Positions 1 to 6,184 of a stretch of DNA of 7,189 bases are shown here, piece after piece. The first letter of the stretch is position 1, and the number at the start of each line of letters is the position of its first letter. The notes beneath the pieces are model-generated. The model searched no databases. It was not told the origin of the DNA and saw only the letters and a program-made list of their open reading frames with translations. The stretch is from NCBI GenBank assembly GCA_018304445.1, contig JAGVWD010000052.1, positions 1 through 7,189 on the forward strand, written 5' to 3'. The DNA comes from Candidatus Iainarchaeum sp. GTDB taxonomy: Archaea; Iainarchaeota; Iainarchaeia; Iainarchaeales; JAXPJC01. A program made the position numbers and the translations under genes.

Positions 1-28
1 CACCTTTTTGGTTGCCTGAAAACCCGCC

Positions 29-57
29 TTGACAATAAATTATCAGCCTGCTAAGGT
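29..57 (+). promoter_or_regulatory. Probable sigma70 promoter of the phosphotransferase gene
   Basis: A perfect -35 hexamer TTGACA (29-34) is followed after 17 nt by TAAGGT (52-57), which matches the -10 consensus at the first, second and last bases. Transcription would start near 64, leaving an A-rich leader of about 45 nt before the ATG at 109. No other good promoter lies between here and the gene. The weak -10 box and the repeat around it suggest a regulated promoter; that part is inference. Confidence 0.55.
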
Positions 58-68
58 TTATTATCAGC
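39..68 (+). repeat. Direct repeat ATTATCAGC x2 flanking the -10 box
   Basis: The 9-mer ATTATCAGC occurs at 39-47 and again at 60-68. The copies are 21 bp apart, close to two helical turns, so they face the same side of the DNA. One copy lies in the -35/-10 spacer and the other around the expected transcription start. This is the geometry of a repressor operator. No regulator for it is visible in the window. Confidence 0.45.
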
Positions 69-95
69 TAGAACATTTACAACAACAAAAAATAC

Positions 96-102
96 AAAGG
101 AG
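96..102 (+). promoter_or_regulatory. Strong Shine-Dalgarno site AAAGGAG
   Basis: AAAGGAG ends 6 nt before the ATG at 109, which is ideal spacing and fixes that start codon. It is the only convincing ribosome binding site in the window. None of the later genes has a comparable one. Confidence 0.8.
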
Positions 103-108
103 ACTCTC

Positions 109-1167
109 ATGGATGGAGCTGCTGAAATTTTGGCGGATATGGGTATTGAAAAATTTGATGTTATCCAAATCGCCCAAACTGGTGGTTCTGGACCTAAGGT
201 AGTGATTATTTCCGCCAATGGATATATGTATGCCTTAAAATTTGGTAAAACTCGCATCCCTATAAGTGACCAACTAAAGAATAGGGGCATTCTTGTTGAT
301 TTAATTGGGGAAAGTAGGCTGCCCAAGGTAATGCAGTTTAAAAGATATCCCGATGGAAGCGAAGCTATGCTTATAACTGCCCCAAGCAGGAATACTTTGC
401 ATGATGTAGTGACGTTGGACAATATGGGCATCGGTGAGAAGGAAATTTTGAGAACTGTCGATGATATTGTAAGTCGGTTTATCGTGATGTGGAAGCAAAC
501 CATCTTGCCATATAAGGATAATGTTTGTACCAGGCCTCTTATATTCAGGAATGAGAGAATATTTAATTTTCTGGATCAGTTAGTGATCAATAGCCTTCCC
601 TTCTCAGAATTAAAGGGCAGGAATATCATTGTGAATAAAAAAAACTTAGGCAATATATCTGATTTAATACAAGTTGCCAATCAAGATAATTCACCTAAGT
701 ATATGGTCACTTGTCACGCAGATCCAAATGCCGACAATATTCTTATTTCCCCGACTTTAAATTCAAAATCAACTTGCTATTGGTGGCTTATTGATTATGA
801 ATGGGTAGGTCAAATTTCTTGGATTTTGAGCGCAAGTCATTTCTTGGGCTGGTGGATTTCAAACGCCAGCAGACTTAAGAGCAGGCTGGAGACTAATATA
901 ACTCCGGAAAGTCTTGAATTTTCCTATGAAGTCTACAGGTCAGAATTAATGAATAATATAATCACCAGATGCGCTAGGAAAATAGCTAGATTTGCTAAGC
1001 AAATTAAAGAGCCAGACGGATGGGACTTGAAGCTAAGGCGCATGGTTGCCTTACTCATTTTAGGCGACGTTCGTTTTGCCGGAGCTAGATCCAGGGAGGC
1101 ATACACTCATTATTTAATCGCGGAGGGCTTTCAATTGCTCTCCGAGGTTAAAGAAAAAACAACTTAA
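109..1167 (+). CDS. APH/choline-kinase-fold phosphotransferase, substrate unknown
   Basis: This 352-residue protein looks like a member of the aminoglycoside phosphotransferase / choline kinase superfamily, which transfers the ATP gamma-phosphate to a small-molecule hydroxyl. The N-lobe shows a glycine-rich turn GGSGPK (25-30) and a candidate ATP-binding lysine in YALKFG (K44). The C-lobe has the catalytic loop CHADPNADNIL (202-212), in which D205 would be the catalytic base and N210 a metal ligand, the equivalent of HGDxxxxNIL. The DFG-like metal aspartate is D229 in LIDYEW (228-232). No signal peptide or membrane segment is visible, so it is probably cytosolic. The start is fixed by AAAGGAG at the right distance, and the gene ends in its own terminator, so it looks monocistronic. 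The substrate cannot be read from the sequence: a sugar, an amino alcohol or an antibiotic are all possible. Fold assignment is fairly sure; resistance function should not be assumed. Confidence 0.65.
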   Translation: MDGAAEILADMGIEKFDVIQIAQTGGSGPKVVIISANGYMYALKFGKTRIPISDQLKNRGILVDLIGESRLPKVMQFKRYPDGSEAMLITAPSRNTLHDVVTLDNMGIGEKEILRTVDDIVSRFIVMWKQTILPYKDNVCTRPLIFRNERIFNFLDQLVINSLPFSELKGRNIIVNKKNLGNISDLIQVANQDNSPKYMVTCHADPNADNILISPTLNSKSTCYWWLIDYEWVGQISWILSASHFLGWWISNASRLKSRLETNITPESLEFSYEVYRSELMNNIITRCARKIARFAKQIKEPDGWDLKLRRMVALLILGDVRFAGARSREAYTHYLIAEGFQLLSEVKEKTT

Positions 1168-1194
1168 TAGGGATTTTTAATCCCTATTTTTTTT
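1166..1194 (+). terminator. Rho-independent terminator overlapping the stop codon
   Basis: AATAGGGAT (1166-1174) pairs perfectly with ATCCCTATT (1180-1188) around a 5-nt loop. The T-run covers 1187-1194, with six T beyond the stem. The first two stem bases are the last two bases of the TAA stop. The U-tract ends only 9 nt before the next ATG, so the downstream gene must rely on read-through or on a promoter in this very short gap. Confidence 0.85.
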
Positions 1195-1202
1195 AAACAA
1201 AA

Positions 1203-1208
1203 TATGAT
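1203..1208 (+). promoter_or_regulatory. Possible -10 box TATGAT for the IMPase-like gene
   Basis: TATGAT matches the -10 consensus at five of six bases and directly follows the upstream terminator, but no recognisable -35 lies 16-18 nt upstream, where the terminator stem sits. If it is used, RNA would start near 1215, after the ATG at 1204, and translation would have to begin at the ATG at 1222 with a leader of about 7 nt. This is a weak call. Confidence 0.22.
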
Positions 1209-2139
1209 ATATATAGAAGTAATGAACAGAAATGATAAAAAAATTCTGGATTTTGCTAAAACCATTACTGCTTTTGTTGTTGAAAAATTTTCTCGATCAA
1301 GGATGTTTCATGAAATGGGATTATATACTGGTAGGCGCGGAAAGGGCGGAGATTTAGCAAAGAATGGAGATTTATTTGTTGAACGAATACTTAAAGACCA
1401 GATGCCCTCTTTATTGAAAAATTTTAATTTTCCTGGGGCTACGGTAATAAGTGAGGAGCTCGGAATTACTAGATATAAAGATTATAAAAACAAATATTCT
1501 TTAGTTTTAATTATAGATCCAGTAGATGGTTCTAATAATTTAAGACCGCAGATGGCCACCTTTCCTAATGTAGCCTTTTCACTGGGTATTGGAATTAGAT
1601 ATGAAATGGAAAAACAAAAAAATTTTAATGGAGTCAAGGTGGCCGTAATTGCCGATATTTTTAATAAAAAGGTATATCATGCAATTAAGAATCACGGAGC
1701 TTATCTAAATGATAAAAAAATATCAGCTTCAATTGAAAAAAACATAAATAAGTCAATAATTGGAATGAGTTTTGACAGAACGGGAGAAAAATTTGATGAA
1801 ATCTATAAAAAAGTAAAAAAATTATTACGCGAAAGCTATTGTCAAAGAAGATTGGGATCAACGAGCTTGGATTTAGCCATGGTAGCTACCGGTCAATATG
1901 ATGCACATGTTAGCCTTTCTTTAATAATTGAAGAAGCTGGCGGAGTTGTAAAAATGAATATATTCAATAAAAATGGTTTTAAAATCACGGACAATTTTAT
2001 AAAATATTTTTTAGACATGGATAAGATAGAAAACAAAACTTATAGAAATTTACGCTTCAATATTATTGCAGCAAATAATAAAATAATATTAAACAAAATT
2101 ATAAAACTTCTTCCAAAACAAGAACAAAATAATTTTTAA
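1204..2139 (+). CDS. Inositol-monophosphatase-family protein with a disrupted metal site
   Basis: This 311-residue protein belongs to the lithium-sensitive phosphatase family (SuhB/IMPase, CysQ, archaeal-type FBPase), Mg-dependent enzymes that hydrolyse inositol-, fructose- or nucleotide-phosphates. Visible motifs are GGDLAKNGD (48-56), the metal-binding glutamates in ISEELG (E84/E85), the signature DPVDGSNN (105-112, with D105 and D108 as metal ligands) and the later RLGSTSLDLA (216-225). The last family motif, normally a WD pair about 10 residues before EAGG, is absent: DAHVSLSLIIEEAGG (233-247) runs straight through, so a third metal-ligand aspartate is missing. Both sides are in one frame, so this is not a frameshift. 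Composition is strongly AT-rich, with a lysine/asparagine-rich product unlike the genes downstream. The ATG at 1222 is an equally plausible start (305 residues), and neither has a good ribosome site. Family assignment is firm; activity and substrate are uncertain. Confidence 0.8.
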   Translation: MIYIEVMNRNDKKILDFAKTITAFVVEKFSRSRMFHEMGLYTGRRGKGGDLAKNGDLFVERILKDQMPSLLKNFNFPGATVISEELGITRYKDYKNKYSLVLIIDPVDGSNNLRPQMATFPNVAFSLGIGIRYEMEKQKNFNGVKVAVIADIFNKKVYHAIKNHGAYLNDKKISASIEKNINKSIIGMSFDRTGEKFDEIYKKVKKLLRESYCQRRLGSTSLDLAMVATGQYDAHVSLSLIIEEAGGVVKMNIFNKNGFKITDNFIKYFLDMDKIENKTYRNLRFNIIAANNKIILNKIIKLLPKQEQNNF

Positions 2140-2151
2140 TTTTCTAAGATA

Positions 2152-2183
2152 AAAAACGGTTTTTTCAATGCAATGCCGTTTTT
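2152..2183 (+). terminator. Hairpin terminator after the IMPase-like gene, probably bidirectional
   Basis: AAAAACGG (2152-2159) pairs with CCGTTTTT (2176-2183), giving an 8-bp stem with a 16-nt loop, starting 12 nt after the stop codon. The stem's T-run extends into AT-rich sequence on the + strand, and the A-run gives a U-tract on the - strand, so it could work both ways. The long loop and only three G:C pairs make it weaker than the terminator at 1166. Confidence 0.6.
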
Positions 2184-2234
2184 ATTTATATCTGTTAATA
2201 TTAATTCTATTTGACAATATATTTTTGTTTGATA

Positions 2235-2246
2235 GCTAAAATTAGC
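2235..2246. repeat. Short inverted repeat GCTAA-AA-TTAGC followed by a T-run
   Basis: GCTAA and TTAGC are perfect complements separated by two bases, and T7 follows at 2249-2255. As RNA, at most four pairs with a four-base loop could form, a poor terminator. As DNA it could be a dyad operator. It lies about 40-50 bp upstream of the operon's -35. Function is not established. Confidence 0.25.
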
Positions 2247-2258
2247 CATTTTTTTGAC

Positions 2259-2267
2259 TTATCCACA
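2259..2267 (+). other. Perfect DnaA-box nonamer TTATCCACA
   Basis: TTATCCACA is an exact match to the strict bacterial DnaA box and lies in AT-rich sequence about 20 bp upstream of the operon's -35 element. I see no second strict box and no dnaA or dnaN gene, so this is not evidence of an origin. It could be a single DnaA regulatory site or a chance match. Confidence 0.35.
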
Positions 2268-2285
2268 AATATTGCAGAAAATAAT

Positions 2286-2313
2286 TTGACAATTTTACCA
2301 AGAGTTATATAAT
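2286..2313 (+). promoter_or_regulatory. Consensus sigma70 promoter of the regulator-glmS-tdh-kbl operon
   Basis: TTGACA (2286-2291), a 16-nt spacer and TATAAT (2308-2313) match both consensus hexamers exactly. The expected start near 2320 leaves a leader of only about 23 nt with no proper Shine-Dalgarno sequence before the ATG at 2343. This is the only strong promoter seen before the four-gene operon and should drive all of it. Confidence 0.85.
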
Positions 2314-2326
2314 CATACCATTAACT
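2303..2326. promoter_or_regulatory. Candidate operator: AGTTA...TAACT dyad over the -10 and start
   Basis: AGTTA (2303-2307) and TAACT (2322-2326) form an inverted repeat with a 14-bp centre that contains the -10 box and the expected transcription start. Binding there would block RNA polymerase, so it could serve autoregulation by the TrmB-like protein encoded directly downstream. The half-sites are only 5 bp in AT-rich DNA, so chance is a real alternative. Confidence 0.25.
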
Positions 2327-2342
2327 GATAAATTGACTGGAA

Positions 2343-3083
2343 ATGGAAATTACCCCAATCTTAAAGCAATTCGGCCTGTCGGAAAAGGAAATCAAGGTTT
2401 ACCTGGTTTTAATCGAGAACGGCCCTGATTCCGTCAGGAAGCTGGCTGAAAAAAGCGGCCTTAACCGGGGCACCGCCTATGATATCCTCAAGTCCTTGAA
2501 GGAAATGGGTTTGGTCAGCTACTACCACAAAGAGACCAAGCAGTTTTTTGCGGCCGAAGATCCCATCAGGCTTCTTGACGCATTGGAAAAGAAGTCCCAG
2601 AACCTGGTTGAAGTCAAATCAAAGCTCTTAGAAGTTATTCCCCAATTGAAGTCTTTGCAGGGCAAAAGCGGGGACAAGCCGGTGGTCAAATACTATGAAG
2701 GCAATCAGGGCATTAAGTCAATTTTGAGCGATGTTTTGGAAACGGTTCAGGCTGCTGACCAAAAAACCTATTGCGTTTTCTCCTCCTCGGCCATCAGGAA
2801 ATACCTTTACCAGGCTTTTCCGAATTTTACCAAGCAAAGGGTTAAAAAAGGTCTGGCAGTCAAGGTAATTGCCATGGGCCATCCGGGCACCAAAGCCGAG
2901 CTGGCTGAATTCAAGTCTTTAACGGCCAAAGAAGGCCCGCCGACCTACACCTTAATCTATCCAGGCAAGGTGGCCATGATTTCCGTCAATTCAAAAAATG
3001 AGCCGTTGGGCTTGATTATTGAAGACCGGTCAATCTTTGAAACGCAAAAGCAATTATTTAATTACATTTGGCAGACGTTATAA
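2343..3083 (+). CDS. TrmB-family winged-helix transcriptional regulator
   Basis: This 246-residue protein has the layout of TrmB-like regulators, known mainly from archaeal sugar transport and metabolism control and also found in various bacteria. Residues 10-61 form a winged helix-turn-helix, with LSEKEIKVYLVLI (12-24) as first helix and NRGTAYDILKSLKEMGLV (41-58) as recognition helix and turn. A helical, coiled-coil-like stretch (about 76-105, rich in leucine and lysine) would dimerise. The rest (about 113-246, starting VKYYEGNQGIKSIL) is the effector/sensor domain found in this family. It is the first gene of the operon and its TAA is one base before the glmS ATG, so the two are almost certainly cotranscribed and translationally coupled. 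It probably controls its own operon, perhaps in response to a sugar phosphate or amino sugar; the ligand is inference. No Shine-Dalgarno sequence precedes the ATG: GGAA lies directly against it, too close to work. Confidence 0.85.
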   Translation: MEITPILKQFGLSEKEIKVYLVLIENGPDSVRKLAEKSGLNRGTAYDILKSLKEMGLVSYYHKETKQFFAAEDPIRLLDALEKKSQNLVEVKSKLLEVIPQLKSLQGKSGDKPVVKYYEGNQGIKSILSDVLETVQAADQKTYCVFSSSAIRKYLYQAFPNFTKQRVKKGLAVKVIAMGHPGTKAELAEFKSLTAKEGPPTYTLIYPGKVAMISVNSKNEPLGLIIEDRSIFETQKQLFNYIWQTL

Positions 3084-3084
3084 T

Positions 3085-4920
3085 ATGTGCGGCATTATCG
3101 GCTATCTAGGCAAACAAAACAGCCTGCCCATTATCCTGGAAGGCTTGAAGAGGATGGAATATAGGGGCTATGACAGCGCCGGCGTGGCTTTGCTGGTTGA
3201 CCGCGAGCTTAAGGTTTTCAAGAAGGAAGGCAAATTGGATAATTTGAAAAAAGTTCTGTTTGGCTTCAATCCCCAGTCCTTTATCGGCCTGGGGCATATC
3301 CGCTGGGCTACCCACGGCGTGCCCAGCGACCTGAATGCCCACCCCCACGTTGATTGCCAGGGCCGGCTGGCCATTGTCCATAACGGCATCGTGGAAAATA
3401 TGGCTGATTTGAAGAAAGAGCTTCTAGAACAGGGACATCAGATAAAAAGCCAGACCGACAGCGAGCTGATCGCCCATTTGATTGAAAGCCATTACACGGG
3501 AAATAATTTGGTTGAAGCGGTCAGGCAAGCTTTAGACAGGATAAAAGGCACCTATGGCCTGGCAATTTTGTCAAAGACAGAGCCAGAAAAATTGGTCGTG
3601 GCCAGGCTAAGCAGCCCGTTGATTCTGGGCTTGATTCCTTCAGGCGGCTATCTGATCGCCTCGGACGTAACAGCCATGCTGCCTTTTACCAAGGAAGTGG
3701 TTTACCTGGAAGACGATGAGATAGCCGAGGTTTCAGTTGACAGCTACAAGATTTACAAATCGGGCGAAACAGAGAATTTGATCAGGCAGTCCCAGTCTGT
3801 TGACTGGGATGTGGCCGAGGCCGAAAAGGGGGGTTATGACCACTTCATGCTCAAGGAGATTTCCGAAGAGCCCCGGGCCATTGCCGATAGTCTAAGAGGT
3901 AGGTTGCTGGTTGAAGAAGGCAACGTCAAGCTGGGAGGCTTGATTGACGTGATGGATCGATTACAGGAAGCCAGGCGGATAATCTTCGTGGCCTGCGGCA
4001 CGGCCCATTACGCTGGCCGGATCGGGGAGTACTTGATTGAAAGCCAGGTGGGCATGCCGGCGGAAGTGGAATACGCTTCCGAGTTTAGGTACCGCGAAGC
4101 GGTTCTGGAAGAAGGCACCATAGTCATTGCCGTCAGCCAGTCCGGAGAAACGGCCGATACCCTGGCCGCCATCAGGCAGGCCAAGAAACTGGGCGCTCTT
4201 ACTCTGGGCATTGTCAACAATGTCGGTTCCAGCATTACCCGGGAAACCGCCGCCGGCGTCTACAACCACATCGGCCCGGAAATCTCAGTCGCTTCCACCA
4301 AAGCTTTTGTTTCCCAACTGGTTATCCTGGTCCTTTTAACCATCCTGCTGGGCCGGCAGAGGCGGATGAGCCAGGAAAAAGCCCGGAAGATTATTGAAGA
4401 GCTTCAGGCATTGCCAATTAAGGCCGAGAAGATAATCGTACTTAAAGACCAGCTGGAAAAAATAGCCCAGAAGTATTATAATTCCCGGGATTTCATCTTC
4501 ATCGGCCGGAAATTGAATTACCCCATTGCCCTGGAAGGCGCACTGAAGCTCAAGGAGATTTCCTACATCCATGCCGAAGGCTACCCGGCCGGGGAATTAA
4601 AGCACGGGCCCTTGGCTTTGATTGACGAAACCTGGCCGGTGGTCTGCCTGATCCCCCAGGACAGCGTTTATGAGAAGAATTTAAGCAACATCCAGGAGAT
4701 TAAAGCCAGGAATGGTAAGGTTATCGCCATCGCCACTGAAGGCGATCCAAAGATAGCTGAGCTGGCCGATGAGGTTGTTTATGTCCCGAAAACCCTGGAA
4801 ATCCTCTATCCCATCCTAACCGTTATTCCATTGCAGCTTCTGGCTTACTTTATCGCCAAGAAAAAGGGCTGCCCCATTGACCAGCCCCGCAATCTGGCCA
4901 AAAGCGTGACGGTGGAATAA
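3085..4920 (+). CDS. glmS: Glutamine--fructose-6-phosphate aminotransferase (isomerizing)
   Basis: GlmS makes glucosamine-6-phosphate and glutamate from fructose-6-phosphate and glutamine, the committed step to UDP-GlcNAc and peptidoglycan, in the cytosol. The 611-residue product has normal family length. The N-terminal glutaminase domain begins MCGIIGY, with C2 as nucleophile once Met1 is removed, and has RWATHG (R73, W74), HNG (99-101) and QTDSE (D125). Two SIS sugar-isomerase domains follow: CGTAHYAG (from C304), SQSGET (351-356), STKAF, then K488, E491 and H507 in the ELKHGPL segment, and the terminal LAKSVTVE with K606. All align with the E. coli catalytic set. One phosphate-contact serine (E. 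coli S303) is alanine (A307), a change I believe is tolerated in the family. The start at 3085 is fixed by the need for Cys2; a longer frame from 3019 would bury it. There is no leader, hence no glmS ribozyme, and regulation probably passes through the coupled upstream regulator. Confidence 0.97.
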   Translation: MCGIIGYLGKQNSLPIILEGLKRMEYRGYDSAGVALLVDRELKVFKKEGKLDNLKKVLFGFNPQSFIGLGHIRWATHGVPSDLNAHPHVDCQGRLAIVHNGIVENMADLKKELLEQGHQIKSQTDSELIAHLIESHYTGNNLVEAVRQALDRIKGTYGLAILSKTEPEKLVVARLSSPLILGLIPSGGYLIASDVTAMLPFTKEVVYLEDDEIAEVSVDSYKIYKSGETENLIRQSQSVDWDVAEAEKGGYDHFMLKEISEEPRAIADSLRGRLLVEEGNVKLGGLIDVMDRLQEARRIIFVACGTAHYAGRIGEYLIESQVGMPAEVEYASEFRYREAVLEEGTIVIAVSQSGETADTLAAIRQAKKLGALTLGIVNNVGSSITRETAAGVYNHIGPEISVASTKAFVSQLVILVLLTILLGRQRRMSQEKARKIIEELQALPIKAEKIIVLKDQLEKIAQKYYNSRDFIFIGRKLNYPIALEGALKLKEISYIHAEGYPAGELKHGPLALIDETWPVVCLIPQDSVYEKNLSNIQEIKARNGKVIAIATEGDPKIAELADEVVYVPKTLEILYPILTVIPLQLLAYFIAKKKGCPIDQPRNLAKSVTVE

Positions 4921-4934
4921 ACTAAAGAATATAT

Positions 4935-6167
4935 ATGAAAGCTATCATAAAAAGAAGGCCGCAATCTGGCCGGGACTGGTACCAGGGCTTGGAACTGGTT
5001 GACAAGCTCGAACCGCAGATTGAAAGGCCAGACCAGGTCAAGCTGAAAGTCATTGCCGCCGGCATTTGCGGCACCGACGTTTCCATTTACAACGGCACGG
5101 AAGCTTTGAAGAATTCCATGTCTTCATTGGAAACTCCCGAGGTCATTGTCGGCCATGAATTCTGCGGCCAGCTATTTGAAATAGGGCAAGAAGCCAGAAA
5201 GCATCTGGCGGGCTTGTTGTACGGCCGGCATTTCAAGAATCCGGCAGTGAAGCAATTCCTCCAAAGCCATGAACCGCAGTCTTTGGCAGATGATCCGGAA
5301 CTCCTGCCTTTTTTACAAGATAATTTCTATGTCTCGGCGGAAATGCACATTGTCTGCGGTAAATGCTACCAGTGCTTGATCGGTGAAGGCCATGCCTGTC
5401 GCAACACCTACATCAAGGGTTTGCATAAGGACGGCATCTTCGCCGAATACGCGGTGGTGCCGGTTAAAAATCTGCTTTTGTTCGCCAAGGGCGAAATTCC
5501 GCCCGAGATTATCGCTTTCATGGACGCCATTGGCAACGCCATGCATACCGTCCAGTCGGCCGACGTCATCGGCAAATCCGTTCTGGTGCTGGGCGCCGGC
5601 ATCCAGGGTTTAATGTCAGTAGCCATTGCCAAGAAATTGGGCGCTTCCAAGATATTCGTCACTGACGCCGCCAGGCCCGATACCGGCCTGAACCATAACA
5701 AGCTGGAAGAAAAGAAGTTTTCTTTGGCTAAAAGCTTGGGCGCCGATTTCTGTTTTGACGTGGCCACTAAAGAAGGCCAGCAAGCTTTGCGAGAAGCCGT
5801 TCAAAAAGAAACAGCTTCCACTGGCGTTGACGCGGTTTTTGAAATGTCCGGCTCATACAAAGCCTACGGAGACGCTTTTAAGAATATCAGGATGGGCGGG
5901 ACCCTTTCTCTTTTGGGACTGCCTTCCGGCAAATTGGAAGTTGATTTTTCCAAGGAAATCATATTCCGGGGCTTAACCTTGAAAGGCATTATCGGCCGGA
6001 GGATTTTCGATACCTGGGATATGATGCGCTCTCTTTTGACCTCGGGCTTGAGCGAAGTCATTTTAGAGAATCATTTAATCACCCATGATTTGCCTCTGGA
6101 GAAATTTGAAGAAGGCTTCCGGGCCCTCAAATCCGGCGACGGACTAAAGGTAATACTGCGGCCTTAA
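4935..6167 (+). CDS. tdh: Zinc-dependent dehydrogenase, L-threonine 3-dehydrogenase-like
   Basis: This is a medium-chain zinc dehydrogenase closest by eye to Tdh, which oxidises L-threonine with NAD to 2-amino-3-ketobutyrate. Catalytic zinc ligands are C45 (in GICGTDVSIY) and H74-E75 (GHEF). The structural zinc knot is C141, C144, C147 and C155. GNAMHT (200-205) matches the Tdh GNAVHT. The Rossmann turn is GAGIQG (220-225), with D244 selecting NAD over NADP. EMSG and KGIIGRRIFDTW near the end are Tdh-like. At 410 residues it exceeds the usual length of about 341. Most of the excess is an insert at about 88-132, between the catalytic zinc ligands and the knot, with a smaller one at about 246-260. 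The ADH/Tdh relay histidine (CGTDxH) is Ser50 here. The gene starts 14 nt after glmS without a clear ribosome site, and the kbl gene that follows strongly supports the threonine role. A sugar or other polyol dehydrogenase is the alternative. Confidence 0.82.
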   Translation: MKAIIKRRPQSGRDWYQGLELVDKLEPQIERPDQVKLKVIAAGICGTDVSIYNGTEALKNSMSSLETPEVIVGHEFCGQLFEIGQEARKHLAGLLYGRHFKNPAVKQFLQSHEPQSLADDPELLPFLQDNFYVSAEMHIVCGKCYQCLIGEGHACRNTYIKGLHKDGIFAEYAVVPVKNLLLFAKGEIPPEIIAFMDAIGNAMHTVQSADVIGKSVLVLGAGIQGLMSVAIAKKLGASKIFVTDAARPDTGLNHNKLEEKKFSLAKSLGADFCFDVATKEGQQALREAVQKETASTGVDAVFEMSGSYKAYGDAFKNIRMGGTLSLLGLPSGKLEVDFSKEIIFRGLTLKGIIGRRIFDTWDMMRSLLTSGLSEVILENHLITHDLPLEKFEEGFRALKSGDGLKVILRP

Positions 6168-6184
6168 TTTTAATTCATACAATT

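Larger units (their letters stand above)
2209..2293 (+). repeat. Two copies of ATTTGACAAT in the pre-operon gap
   Basis: The 10-mer ATTTGACAAT is found at 2209-2218 and 2284-2293. The second copy supplies the -35 hexamer of the operon promoter. TTGACT also occurs at 2254-2259 and 2333-2338, so TTGAC appears four times in about 130 bp. The copies may be stacked -35 elements or regulator half-sites. Only the 2286 copy has a good -10 at proper distance; a TAAAAT at 2237-2242 lies 20 nt from the first copy, too far for a standard promoter. Confidence 0.4.

Noticed and set aside
51..503. Minus-strand open frame of 150 codons opposite the phosphotransferase
   Set aside because: No family features, no promoter or ribosome site. 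It lies opposite a gene with recognisable kinase motifs and a strong start.
109..1167. Antibiotic resistance gene (aminoglycoside phosphotransferase proper)
   Set aside because: Only the fold-level motifs are shared. The superfamily includes many housekeeping kinases and nothing here points to aminoglycosides.
1900..1935. Frameshift or pseudogene in the IMPase-like gene
   Set aside because: Family-like sequence continues in the same frame on both sides of the missing motif, and the C-terminus (NIIAANN) is family-like, so it is an in-frame loss, not a frameshift.
2259..2267. Replication origin
   Set aside because: A single strict DnaA box without a box cluster or replication genes is not enough.
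3019..3084. Longer reading frame adding 22 residues before GlmS
   Set aside because: GlmS needs Cys2 as its N-terminal nucleophile, and MCGIIGY starts exactly at 3085. The extension overlaps the regulator in another frame.
2343..3084. glmS ribozyme or other leader riboswitch upstream of glmS
   Set aside because: The upstream DNA is fully used by the regulator gene and the gap is one base. There is no room for a leader RNA.
3961..5804. Several minus-strand and alternate-frame open stretches in glmS and tdh
   Set aside because: They are by-products of GC-rich codons in strongly supported genes, with low-complexity translations and no initiation signals.
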